DNA of 5,456 nucleotides. Source: a bacterium. GTDB lineage: Bacteria; Cyanobacteriota; Sericytochromatia; S15B-MN24; VGJW01. The position numbers and the translations under genes were made by a program. How positions within the stretch are numbered: position 1 is the first letter of the stretch; each line of letters opens with the position of its first letter. The notes beneath the pieces are model-generated. The model was not told the DNA's origin. It worked only from the letters and a program-made list of their open reading frames with translations, and did not search any database. Where the stretch lies: assembly GCA_021790035.1 (NCBI GenBank), contig JAJYIO010000217.1, positions 1 to 5,456 of the forward strand, written 5' to 3'. Below are positions 1-5,456 of the stretch, one piece after another.

Positions 1-1
1 T

Positions 2-250
2 CCGCTCCGCAAGATCTATTACAACCTGTCCATCACGAGCATCTCCGTCCTCATCGCCATCGGGATCGGTAGCGTGGAACTGATGCAGGTCCTGGCATCG
101 GAGCTCGACCTCAAGGGAACGTTCTGGGATCGGTTGCAGGGACTGGACTTCGGGACCCTCGGCTATGCGATCATCGGCACCCTCCTGCTCGGCTGGGCCG
201 TGGCCACCGTGGCCTATCGGGTCAGCAAGTTCGAAGGCGCCGAGGCCTGA
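2..250 (+). CDS. NiCoT-family nickel/cobalt transporter, C-terminal fragment
   Basis: This is the last 82 residues of a gene whose start lies before the window. It reads in one open frame to a TGA stop at 248-250. Near its N-terminal end the fragment has KIYYNLSIT, then a hydrophobic segment (about residues 10-31, ending IGSVELMQVL). A short polar loop with FWDRLQGLDF follows, then a second hydrophobic segment (about residues 52-71, GYAIIGTLLLGWAVATVAY) and a short charged tail. This two-helix end, with the KIYYN and GxxELLQVL-like motifs and a Trp/Asp loop, matches my memory of the C-terminus of HoxN/NixA-type permeases. Those are inner-membrane proteins that import Ni2+ or Co2+ for enzymes such as urease, hydrogenase or B12-dependent enzymes. 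The metal-binding HX4DH motif would be in the missing N-terminal part, so metal preference cannot be judged. No nickel enzyme gene is visible nearby. The family call is fairly secure; the substrate is inferred. Confidence 0.8.
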   Translation, partial: PLRKIYYNLSITSISVLIAIGIGSVELMQVLASELDLKGTFWDRLQGLDFGTLGYAIIGTLLLGWAVATVAYRVSKFEGAEA

Positions 251-269
251 GCCGGCTTCAGCGGCCGGC
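251..269 (+). repeat. Short GC-rich inverted repeat after the transporter gene
   Basis: Directly after the transporter stop, GCCGGC at 251-256 can pair with GCCGGC at 264-269 across a 7-base loop (TTCAGCG). No T-run follows, so it is a weak candidate for a transcription end. It could equally be a chance effect of high GC. The 50-base gap up to surE shows no convincing promoter. Confidence 0.25.
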
Positions 270-300
270 CTCGCGGCCAGGCGTGGTACCATGACGCAGC

Positions 301-1110
301 ATGCGAATTTTGGTCTCTAACGACGACGGCATCCACGCCCCGGGCATCCAGATCCTCGCCACGGCCCTGGCCTCCGAGCACGAGGTCCATGTCATCGCCC
401 CGGATCGCGAGCGGAGCGCCATGGGACACGCCTTGACCCTGCACAAGCCCTTGCGCGTCGAGGAGATCCAGGATGAGCGCCTCAAGGGGGTCGCGCAGGC
501 CCTGGCGGTCAACGGCACGCCGTCGGATTGCGTCAAGCTTGCGGTGGGTGCCCTCATGCGGGAGGCCCGCCCTGATATCGTGATCAGTGGCGTCAACCGC
601 GGGCCAAATCTCGGGGTGGACGTCATCTACTCGGGCACGGTGTCGGCAGCCCTCGAGGGCACCATCCTGCTCGATCGCCCCTGCATCGCCCTCTCGCTGG
701 CATCGTTCGCGGACGTCGGGTATGGCAAGGCCGCGGCCTTCGCGCTCGACCTGGTCCACGTGGTCAGCCAGCACCCCCTGGCTCGACGGGTCCTGCTAAA
801 CGTCAACGTTCCGGCGGTCGAACCCGAGGAGATCGTCGGCGTCCGGGTCACGCGCCTGGGCGAACGCCGTTACCACGACGTCTTCGAGCGCCGCGTCGAC
901 CCGCGAGGCAAGGTTTATTACTGGCTCGCGGGCGAAGCCGAGGAGCTCGAGGACGGCCACGATACGGACGTCACCGCCATCCATGACAATTGCATCTCGG
1001 TCACACCGATCCACTACGATCTGACGCACTACGCCAGCCTGGAAGACCTGCGCAAATGGAACTTCGAATCGACCAGAGACCGCCTGAGCAAGATTCCGAC
1101 GGACGCCTGA
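301..1110 (+). CDS. surE: 5'/3'-nucleotidase SurE (survival protein E)
   Basis: This is a complete 269-residue member of the SurE family, which dephosphorylates nucleoside 5'- and 3'-monophosphates in the cytoplasm with a divalent metal. Some members also act as exopolyphosphatases. The family signature is intact. SNDDG at residues 6-10 supplies the acidic pair D8/D9, and DRERSA at 35-40 supplies S39. NGTPSDCVKL at 71-80 is the substrate-side loop. SGVNRGPNLG at 96-105 carries the metal ligand N99, and YSGTVSAALEG at 110-120 follows. The C-terminal half has DPRGKVYYWLAGE (about 200-212), TDVTAI and ISVTPIHYDLT, as in dimeric SurE proteins. Length is slightly above the common 250-260. The ATG at 301 is chosen because MRILVSNDDG is the usual N-terminus, although no good Shine-Dalgarno sequence precedes it. 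The end overlaps the next gene by 55 bases, which suggests a two-gene transcript. The function is secure from motifs; the physiological substrate is not known. Confidence 0.96.
   Translation: MRILVSNDDGIHAPGIQILATALASEHEVHVIAPDRERSAMGHALTLHKPLRVEEIQDERLKGVAQALAVNGTPSDCVKLAVGALMREARPDIVISGVNRGPNLGVDVIYSGTVSAALEGTILLDRPCIALSLASFADVGYGKAAAFALDLVHVVSQHPLARRVLLNVNVPAVEPEEIVGVRVTRLGERRYHDVFERRVDPRGKVYYWLAGEAEELEDGHDTDVTAIHDNCISVTPIHYDLTHYASLEDLRKWNFESTRDRLSKIPTDA
1041..1046 (+). promoter_or_regulatory. Possible ribosome binding site for the C26 hydrolase gene
   Basis: GGAAGA at 1041-1046 lies inside the surE coding sequence, nine bases before the ATG at 1056. It is a modest Shine-Dalgarno match. 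It supports 1056 over the further-upstream in-frame ATG at 990, which would give a 121-base overlap with surE. Confidence 0.4.
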
Positions 1111-1892
1111 AGCCGCGCATCGGGATCACCTGGGGCAACAAGGTCAACGGGGCCCCGATCGAGAAGCTGGCCATGTACCTGGATGCCCTGCTCCCGGCGG
1201 GCGCCACGCCCGTGGCGCTCATCCCCACGGAGCTGGTGCCCGCGGCTCGCGAGGCGCTGGGTTTCCGACCAGACGTCATCGTCACGAGCTATACCGAGAC
1301 TCACCTCGAGGATCTCGACGGGCTGATCCTGGCGGGCGGCGCGGACATCGATCCGGTCCGCTACGGCCAGACGCCCAGCACGCCGACCCTCAAGATCGAG
1401 GCCGAGCGCGATGCCTTCGAGCTTCCCCTGGCCAGGCTTGCCCTGGAGCAGGGCGTGCCCGTCCTGGGCATCTGCCGGGGATTCCAGATGCTCAACGTGG
1501 CGCTGGGAGGCGTCCTCGTCCAGGACATCCCGTCCCAGTACGCAGGCTCCATCGAGCACCGCCAGGGTGCGCAGCATGAGGTCGAGATGTTACCCGGAAG
1601 CCACGTCCAGAGGCTTGCGGGAATGAACCGCATCCGGACCAACTCGTATCACCACCAGGGCGTCAAGATTTCCGAGGGCCTGGCCCCAGGCGTCATTGCC
1701 ACAGCGTTCGCGCCCGATGGGGTCGTCGAGGCGTTCGAGCCAGAGCCTGGCCGGTTCCCGGGTTACGTCCTGGCCGTCCAGTGGCACCCCGAGAAGCGCG
1801 ACGCCGCGGAGTCACCCGAGTTCACGGCCATGTCGAGGCTCCTCTTCGCCGACTTCGCCTCGGCCTGCCGAAGCCTGGCCAAGCCTGCGTAG
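1056..1892 (+). CDS. Peptidase C26 / PuuD-like gamma-glutamyl hydrolase (class I glutamine amidotransferase fold)
   Basis: This is a complete hydrolase of 278 residues from the ATG at 1056. Numbering below uses that start. The conserved domain begins at RIGITW (21-26). LILAGGADIDPVRYG (90-104) holds the oxyanion-side GG loop, and ERDAFEL (117-123) is typical of the C26 family. The nucleophile elbow GICRGFQMLNVALGG (138-152) carries the catalytic Cys140. NSYHHQGVK (196-204) is the substrate-side histidine motif. VQWHPE (241-246) completes the triad with His244 and Glu246. Characterised relatives include PuuD, which cleaves gamma-glutamyl-GABA in putrescine breakdown, and plant and bacterial enzymes that cut other gamma-glutamyl compounds. 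No other putrescine-pathway gene is visible, so the substrate is open and I give no symbol. An in-frame ATG at 990 would add 22 poorly conserved residues and is less likely. The first ~20 residues are read from DNA shared with surE and look unlike the family, so even the 1056 start is not certain. No ATG, GTG or TTG lies between it and the domain. Confidence 0.9.
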   Translation: MELRIDQRPPEQDSDGRLKPRIGITWGNKVNGAPIEKLAMYLDALLPAGATPVALIPTELVPAAREALGFRPDVIVTSYTETHLEDLDGLILAGGADIDPVRYGQTPSTPTLKIEAERDAFELPLARLALEQGVPVLGICRGFQMLNVALGGVLVQDIPSQYAGSIEHRQGAQHEVEMLPGSHVQRLAGMNRIRTNSYHHQGVKISEGLAPGVIATAFAPDGVVEAFEPEPGRFPGYVLAVQWHPEKRDAAESPEFTAMSRLLFADFASACRSLAKPA

Positions 1893-1923
1893 GCTAGGGG
1901 GAGACTCCCCTTCGGGGCAGTGG

Positions 1924-1959
1924 GGGCATCTGCCGCGTGGCCCCGCTCGGCAGGTGGCC
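1924..1959 (+). terminator. Strong hairpin, candidate terminator of the surE / C26 transcript
   Basis: CATCTGCCG at 1927-1935 pairs with CGGCAGGTG at 1948-1956: nine base pairs including one G-T. Beyond a G-G mismatch, GG 1924-1925 pairs with CC 1958-1959. The 12-base loop can form three more pairs. The hairpin starts about 30 bases after the C26 stop and is followed by CTTTCATT, a weak and interrupted T-rich tail. It could end transcription from the left, but it is not a textbook intrinsic terminator. Confidence 0.4.
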
Positions 1960-1966
1960 TTTCATT

Positions 1967-2000
1967 CGAGCGTGTCGGCGCAAACTCATTCGAACGCTCG
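1967..2000. repeat. 7-base perfect inverted repeat between convergent genes
   Basis: CGAGCGT at 1967-1973 is the exact reverse complement of ACGCTCG at 1994-2000, with a 20-base spacer. The arms overlap a near-direct repeat: TCATTCGAGCG at 1962-1972 and TCATTCGAACG at 1986-1996 differ at one base and are 24 bases apart. It may be a structural element or a protein site. Chance cannot be excluded. Confidence 0.4.
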
Positions 2001-2054
2001 CCTCGGGCGTGGGACCGTTCTCGGTTCGATTCCCGGGGCCGATCGACTGACGGC

Positions 2055-2072
2055 GAGAGCCCGCGGGCTCTC
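2055..2072. terminator. Perfect 18-base palindrome just downstream of polA
   Basis: GAGAGCCCGCGGGCTCTC is its own reverse complement. As RNA it would form a 7-base-pair stem with a CGCG tetraloop on either strand. It lies about 20 bases beyond the polA stop (2093-2095), the usual place for a terminator hairpin of the minus-strand genes. No T-run follows in the polA direction, so Rho-independent termination is uncertain. The palindrome itself is plain in the sequence; the role is inferred. Confidence 0.45.
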
Positions 2073-2092
2073 CGGACGACCGGGCTACGGAG

Positions 2093-5050
2093 CTACTTGG
2101 CTTCTTGCCAGGTGAGACCAGCGTGCATGTCGACCTTGAGCGGGACGTCCAGCGCCAGCGCTCCCTCCATCTGCTCGCGGACGATCCGCTGCGCGGTCTC
2201 GAGCTCGCCGGGCGGCACCTCGAAGACCAGCTCGTCGTGGACCTGCAGGACCATGGCGGTCGCGAGCCCGGCCTCGCCAAGGGCGCGATCGACGCCCAGC
2301 ATCGCGATCTTGATGAGGTCCGCGGCCGTCCCCTGGACGGGGGCATTGATGGCAGCGCGCTCCGCGGCGTCGCGTTCCATGCGGCTGGAGCTCCCCAGCC
2401 CGGGGAGGTAGCGGCGCCGGCCGAGCAGGGTCTCGACGTAGCCGAGCTGATGGGCGCGAGCGACGGTCTCGATCGTGTACCGGTAGACGCCTGCATACTT
2501 CTGGCGATAGGCTTCGATGAACTCCCGGGCCTCCTTCTGGGGAATGCCAAGGGCCCGCGCCAGGCCGAACGCACTCTGCCCGTAAGCCACGCCGAAGTTG
2601 ACCGCCTTGGCCTTGCGGCGCATCTCGGACGTGACGTCGGCGGGTGCGACCTGGAAGATCTGCGCAGCCGTCGCCGTATGGATGTCCTCATCGGCCGCGA
2701 ACGCGGCGATGAAGGCTTCGTCTCGGGCGACGTGGGCGAGGATCCGGAGCTCGATCTGGGAGTAGTCCGCCGAGAGGATCAGGTTTCCCGGGGTGCACGG
2801 CACGAAGGCCTTGCGGATCTGCCGCCCCAGATCGGTGCGGATGGGGATGTTCTGCAGGTTGGGCTGATCCGAGGAGAGGCGGCCGGTGGCGGCGACATGC
2901 TGGTTGTACGAGGTGTGGATGCGACCCGTCCCCGGATTGACGAAGCTGGGCAACACGTCGATGTAGGTGTTCTTGAGCTTGGTCAGCTGACGGAACTCCA
3001 GGATCTTGGCCACCACCGGATGTTCGTCCACCAGCTCGTCGAGGACCGCGGCATCGGTCGAGCGACCGGTCTTGGTCTTGCGAACGTTCCTGAGCTGCAG
3101 CTTGTCGAACAGCAGGACCTCGAGCTGCTTGGGGCTGTTGAGGTTGAAGGACTCGCCCACCAGCTCCCGGGCTTCGGACTGGACCGCCGTGATGCGATCG
3201 GCAAGCTGGATGGACAGCTGGCCAAGGAGCTCCTGGTCGAGTCCGACCCCGTGGCGCTCCATGCGGCACAGCACATCTATCAGCGGCATCTCGACCTTGC
3301 GGTAGATCCCGTGGCGATCGGCCGCCAGGCGATCGCGGAGGAGCCCCCGCAACTCGAGGGTCACGGCGGCGTCCGCGGCCGCATACGGCGCGCATTCGGC
3401 GATCGGTACGCGGTCCATCTGGATCTGCTTGGCACCGGTCCCGATCAGTGCCGTGATGGGTGTCATCCTGTAGCGCAGCAGATCCCAGGCCAGATCCTTG
3501 AGGCCATTGCTCTGTCTGCCGGCATCGCTGACGTACGCGGCGATGAGCGTGTCGTCGACGAGTCCGGCGATCTCGACTCCCGCGGAGTAGAGCACGTGCA
3601 TGTCGAACTTGGCGTGATGCGCGACCTTGGGCACCGGCGACGCGAAGAATTCGGACACGGCCGACAGGACCCGCTCGCGCGGAAGCTGGTCGCCTTCTCG
3701 GTGTCCGATCGGGATGTAGACGGCCTCGCACGAGCCGGCGTCGGTTCCGCCGAACGCCAGGGAGATGCCGACCAGGCCGCACCGCAGCGGTGAGAGTCCA
3801 TCGGTCTCCGTGTCGAAGGCGACGATATCCTGGGTCAGCAACTCGGCGACGAGGGCATCGAGAGCCTCGGCCGTGGTGATCACCCGCGTCCGCACCGCCA
3901 GCTCCCGCTCGACCACCGGAGGCGGCAAGCCCTCGATCGGCAGCAGAGCCTGTCCGACGCCCACCGGAGCCACACTCTGATCCTCTGCGCCGGTCTCGCG
4001 GGGCGGCGCCGATGACCCTCGAGCCTCGCCAGCGACCGGCAAGCTGGCCGGTCCGGCCGTCGTCCCGGTGAATCCGGCCAGCAGCTTGGGGAGGTTGTTG
4101 AGGAGGCTCTTGAACTCGAGGCGGTCCAGGAGATTGCTCAGCGTGACGATGTCGGGAAGACTCAGCTCGCAATGCATCCAGTTGAGGTTGTCCACCGGCG
4201 CGTCGGTGTCGATCCGGGCCAGTTCGAAGGACTGACGGGCGAGATCGCGATGCTCGAGGAGCTTCTCTCGGATCTTGGGTCGGCTGACCTGGTCCACATG
4301 GGCGTACAGGTTCTCGAAGCTGCCGAACTCGCCGAGGAGCCCGAGCGCCGTCTTCTCGCCCACGCCAGGAACTCCCGGTATGTTGTCGGAGGCATCCCCG
4401 ACCAGGCCCTTGTAGTCCACGACCTGGTCCGGCCGGACTCCCATGCGCGCCAGGACTCCCGCCTCGTCATAGCGCTCCAGGTCCGAGCCGCGCGCCTGGG
4501 GCAACAGCACGGTGACGCCCGGCCGCACCAGCTGGAAGAGATCCCGGTCGCCCGTCAGGATCTCGACCTCGTAGCCGTCCTGCGCCGCCTTGAGGGCGAT
4601 CGTGCCGATGACGTCGTCGGCCTCGTACCCAGGAATTTCGTAGATCGGGATCCCCAGGGCCTCGACGACCGTGCGGATCGTCTGGAGCTGCGGGCGCAGG
4701 TCGTCCGGCATCGGCTTGCGGTGGGCCTTGTAGGCCTCGAAGCGCTGCTCGCGCAACGTGGGCCGGTCCATGTCGAAGCACAGGGCCAGGCAGGCCGGCC
4801 GATACTCGCTGATCGCCTTGAGCAGGCTGTTGATGAACCCGTACACGGCCCAGGTCGGCTCGCCCGCGCGGGTGCGCATGCCCGTGGTGAACATGGCGAA
4901 ATGCGCGCGGTAAGCCAGCGCGTGACCGTCCACCAGCATCAATCGAATGCGTGGCGTGGGTGCGGCCTCGAACAGGCCGACCTGCATGCCCATCGGCGCC
5001 TCGCCGGCTGTCGGCGGTGCACCCGGGGCGGACCGGAGGGATTCGCTCAA
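2093..5050 (-). CDS. polA: DNA polymerase I (PolA) with 5' nuclease and proofreading domains
   Basis: This is a full-length DNA polymerase I, which fills gaps and removes RNA primers in lagging-strand synthesis and excision repair. It has 985 residues from the TTG at 5050, and the numbers below use that start. The 5' nuclease domain (about 37-325) has LVDGHALAYRAHFA, FDMDRPTLREQRFEAYKAHR, GYEADDVIG (141-149), TGDRD (166-170) and GDASDNIPG (218-226). A Pro/Ala/Gly-rich linker of about 55 residues follows (327-383). The 3'-5' exonuclease keeps FDTETDGL (D413, E415), HHAKFD (D483) and YAAAD (Y556, D560), so proofreading is probably active. The polymerase has motif A SADYSQIELR (D762, E767), motif B RRKAKAVNFGVAYG (R811, K815, F819, Y823) and motif C VHDE (D939, E940). 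The family is usually 830-930 residues; the excess is in the N-terminal tail and linker. Exo II has His where Asn is usual. An ATG at 4993 with GAGG upstream is a possible alternative start (966 residues). The longer frame from 5296 runs through rsmI out of frame and is rejected. Confidence 0.97.
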   Translation of the reverse strand: MSESLRSAPGAPPTAGEAPMGMQVGLFEAAPTPRIRLMLVDGHALAYRAHFAMFTTGMRTRAGEPTWAVYGFINSLLKAISEYRPACLALCFDMDRPTLREQRFEAYKAHRKPMPDDLRPQLQTIRTVVEALGIPIYEIPGYEADDVIGTIALKAAQDGYEVEILTGDRDLFQLVRPGVTVLLPQARGSDLERYDEAGVLARMGVRPDQVVDYKGLVGDASDNIPGVPGVGEKTALGLLGEFGSFENLYAHVDQVSRPKIREKLLEHRDLARQSFELARIDTDAPVDNLNWMHCELSLPDIVTLSNLLDRLEFKSLLNNLPKLLAGFTGTTAGPASLPVAGEARGSSAPPRETGAEDQSVAPVGVGQALLPIEGLPPPVVERELAVRTRVITTAEALDALVAELLTQDIVAFDTETDGLSPLRCGLVGISLAFGGTDAGSCEAVYIPIGHREGDQLPRERVLSAVSEFFASPVPKVAHHAKFDMHVLYSAGVEIAGLVDDTLIAAYVSDAGRQSNGLKDLAWDLLRYRMTPITALIGTGAKQIQMDRVPIAECAPYAAADAAVTLELRGLLRDRLAADRHGIYRKVEMPLIDVLCRMERHGVGLDQELLGQLSIQLADRITAVQSEARELVGESFNLNSPKQLEVLLFDKLQLRNVRKTKTGRSTDAAVLDELVDEHPVVAKILEFRQLTKLKNTYIDVLPSFVNPGTGRIHTSYNQHVAATGRLSSDQPNLQNIPIRTDLGRQIRKAFVPCTPGNLILSADYSQIELRILAHVARDEAFIAAFAADEDIHTATAAQIFQVAPADVTSEMRRKAKAVNFGVAYGQSAFGLARALGIPQKEAREFIEAYRQKYAGVYRYTIETVARAHQLGYVETLLGRRRYLPGLGSSSRMERDAAERAAINAPVQGTAADLIKIAMLGVDRALGEAGLATAMVLQVHDELVFEVPPGELETAQRIVREQMEGALALDVPLKVDMHAGLTWQEAK

Positions 5051-5056
5051 AGAAGG

Positions 5057-5061
5057 CTCCT
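5057..5061 (-). promoter_or_regulatory. Ribosome binding site that sets the polA TTG start
   Basis: On the minus strand this reads AGGAG, six bases before an in-frame TTG at 5050-5048. It is the best Shine-Dalgarno match in the area and favours the TTG over the ATG at 4993, which has only GAGG five bases upstream. Confidence 0.6.
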
Positions 5062-5078
5062 GAAGGCGGGAATCTTCA

Positions 5079-5084
5079 ATTCTA
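5079..5084 (-). promoter_or_regulatory. Possible -10 promoter element for polA
   Basis: The minus strand reads TAGAAT, five of six matches to TATAAT, in a short AT-rich patch (about 5071-5084) that stands out from the GC-rich surroundings. No good -35 box is seen 16-18 bases upstream. It would place a transcript start roughly 20 bases before the polA start, allowing polA expression separate from rsmI. The 100-base spacer that holds it (5051-5150) also contains a short inverted repeat, CCGGG at 5131-5135 with CCCGG at 5143-5147, too weak to call a terminator. Confidence 0.3.
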
Positions 5085-5150
5085 CCGTGACGGGTCAGCG
5101 CCCGCTCCGGCTGGCTTCCCTCCGATGGCGCCGGGTTCCGGGCCCGGTGG

Positions 5151-5456
5151 TCAGTCGACGGGAGGTTCGGGACCACCGCGCGGAGCCGGGGCGACGACGA
5201 GCGTGATCTCGCCCAGAACCCCGCCCCCGGCATATCGACCGGCCGCCTCGCCCAGGGTCGTCCGGACGATTTCCTCGTGGACCTTCGTGAGCTCACGGCA
5301 GATGGCGACGGGCCGATCGGCGCCGAAGATGACAGCCATGTCGGCCAGGGTCGCCGCCAGCCGATGCGGACCCTCGAAGAAGACCAGAGCGCGCCGTTCC
5401 TGTGCCATGTCGCGAAGGAGCCGCCGGCGCGCCTTGCCCTCTCTGGGGAGGAAGCC
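5151..5456 (-). CDS. rsmI: 16S rRNA (cytidine1402-2'-O)-methyltransferase RsmI, C-terminal part
   Basis: This is the last 101 residues of RsmI; the gene begins beyond the right edge. The frame stays open from 5456 to a TGA stop at 5153-5151. Reading from the edge, the fragment gives GFLPREGKARRRLLRDMA, then RRALVFFEGPHRLAATL, then FGADRPVAICRELTKVHEE, then GEITLVV near the end. These are the characteristic RsmI (YraL-type) motifs of the C-terminal half: FLP(R/K)xGKxR, the (Y/F)E(S/G)PHR motif, RELTKxxEE and GE. The enzyme uses S-adenosylmethionine to methylate the ribose of C1402 in the 16S rRNA decoding centre. The SAM-binding tetrapyrrole-methylase core with its Gly-rich loop is mostly outside the window. 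A Met 85 residues before the stop could be mistaken for the start, but conserved sequence continues upstream of it, so it is internal. polA follows in the same direction after 100 bases. Confidence 0.93.
   Translation of the reverse strand, partial: GFLPREGKARRRLLRDMAQERRALVFFEGPHRLAATLADMAVIFGADRPVAICRELTKVHEEIVRTTLGEAAGRYAGGGVLGEITLVVAPAPRGGPEPPVD

Noticed and set aside
291..320. Nine-codon ATG frame just before and overlapping the surE start
   Set aside because: It has no ribosome binding site and a common chance length; no leader-peptide features such as codon runs are seen.
990..1055. Upstream ATG (990) as the start of the C26 hydrolase
   Set aside because: It lies 121 bases inside surE, and the 22 extra residues do not resemble the family; ATG 1056 has a better placed purine-rich site.
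1974..2044. tRNA gene on the plus strand
   Set aside because: Despite a T-arm-like motif and a possible acceptor pairing, no D-arm fits, the candidate anticodon loop lacks U33 and the T-stem is mismatched.
2105..3793. A 562-codon open frame on the plus strand opposite polA, and other long frames on either strand at 2688-4172 and 4172-5206
   Set aside because: They lie entirely over polA, whose motifs are unmistakable. Their translations are Arg/Gly/Asp/Ala-rich with no recognisable domain. Long shadow frames are expected in GC-rich coding DNA.
5051..5296. Extension of polA to the ATG at 5296
   Set aside because: It would overlap rsmI by 146 bases, and the added residues are an Arg/Ser/Pro-rich out-of-frame reading of rsmI and the spacer.
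1..5456. A novel defence, mobile or biosynthetic system
   Set aside because: All coding space is taken up by recognisable housekeeping families, and there are no unassigned genes or mobile-element ends.

Overview
This is a short, GC-rich (by eye about two-thirds G+C), gene-dense stretch of an ordinary bacterial chromosome. It carries two gene groups that converge on a 200-base intergenic region. The source phylum cannot be fixed from the sequence. The SurE and PolA sequences would fit a high-GC member of Chloroflexota, or a GC-rich non-photosynthetic relative of Cyanobacteria, but this is only an impression. No insertion sequence, CRISPR array, phage gene, toxin-antitoxin pair or rRNA/tRNA gene is visible.

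Left half, plus strand. The window opens inside the C-terminal end of a nickel/cobalt transporter of the NiCoT family (2-250). After a 50-base gap comes surE (301-1110), a complete survival-protein nucleotidase with all expected metal-site residues. A class I glutamine-amidotransferase-fold hydrolase of the peptidase C26 / PuuD type follows (1056-1892). Its best start lies inside surE, giving a 55-base overlap, so surE and this gene are probably co-transcribed.

Middle, 1893-2092. This region separates the convergent genes and is unusually rich in inverted repeats: a strong hairpin at 1924-1959, a 7-base inverted repeat at 1967-2000 and a perfect 18-base palindrome at 2055-2072. It probably ends transcription from both sides. 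None of the hairpins has a good U-tract, and a tRNA T-arm-like stretch here does not fold into a tRNA.

Right half, minus strand. The end of rsmI (5456-5151), a 16S rRNA 2'-O-methyltransferase gene, is followed after a 100-base spacer by polA (5050-2093). PolA is a full DNA polymerase I with 5' nuclease, proofreading exonuclease and polymerase domains. The best polA start is a TTG behind a strong AGGAG ribosome binding site. A possible -10 element lies in a local AT-rich patch just upstream.

The genes are housekeeping functions (metal uptake, nucleotide and gamma-glutamyl metabolism, DNA replication and repair, rRNA modification). I found no evidence of a new multi-gene system. The points most worth a second look are a His in place of the usual Asn in the PolA Exo II motif, the structured convergent intergenic region, and the overlapping surE / C26 gene pair.
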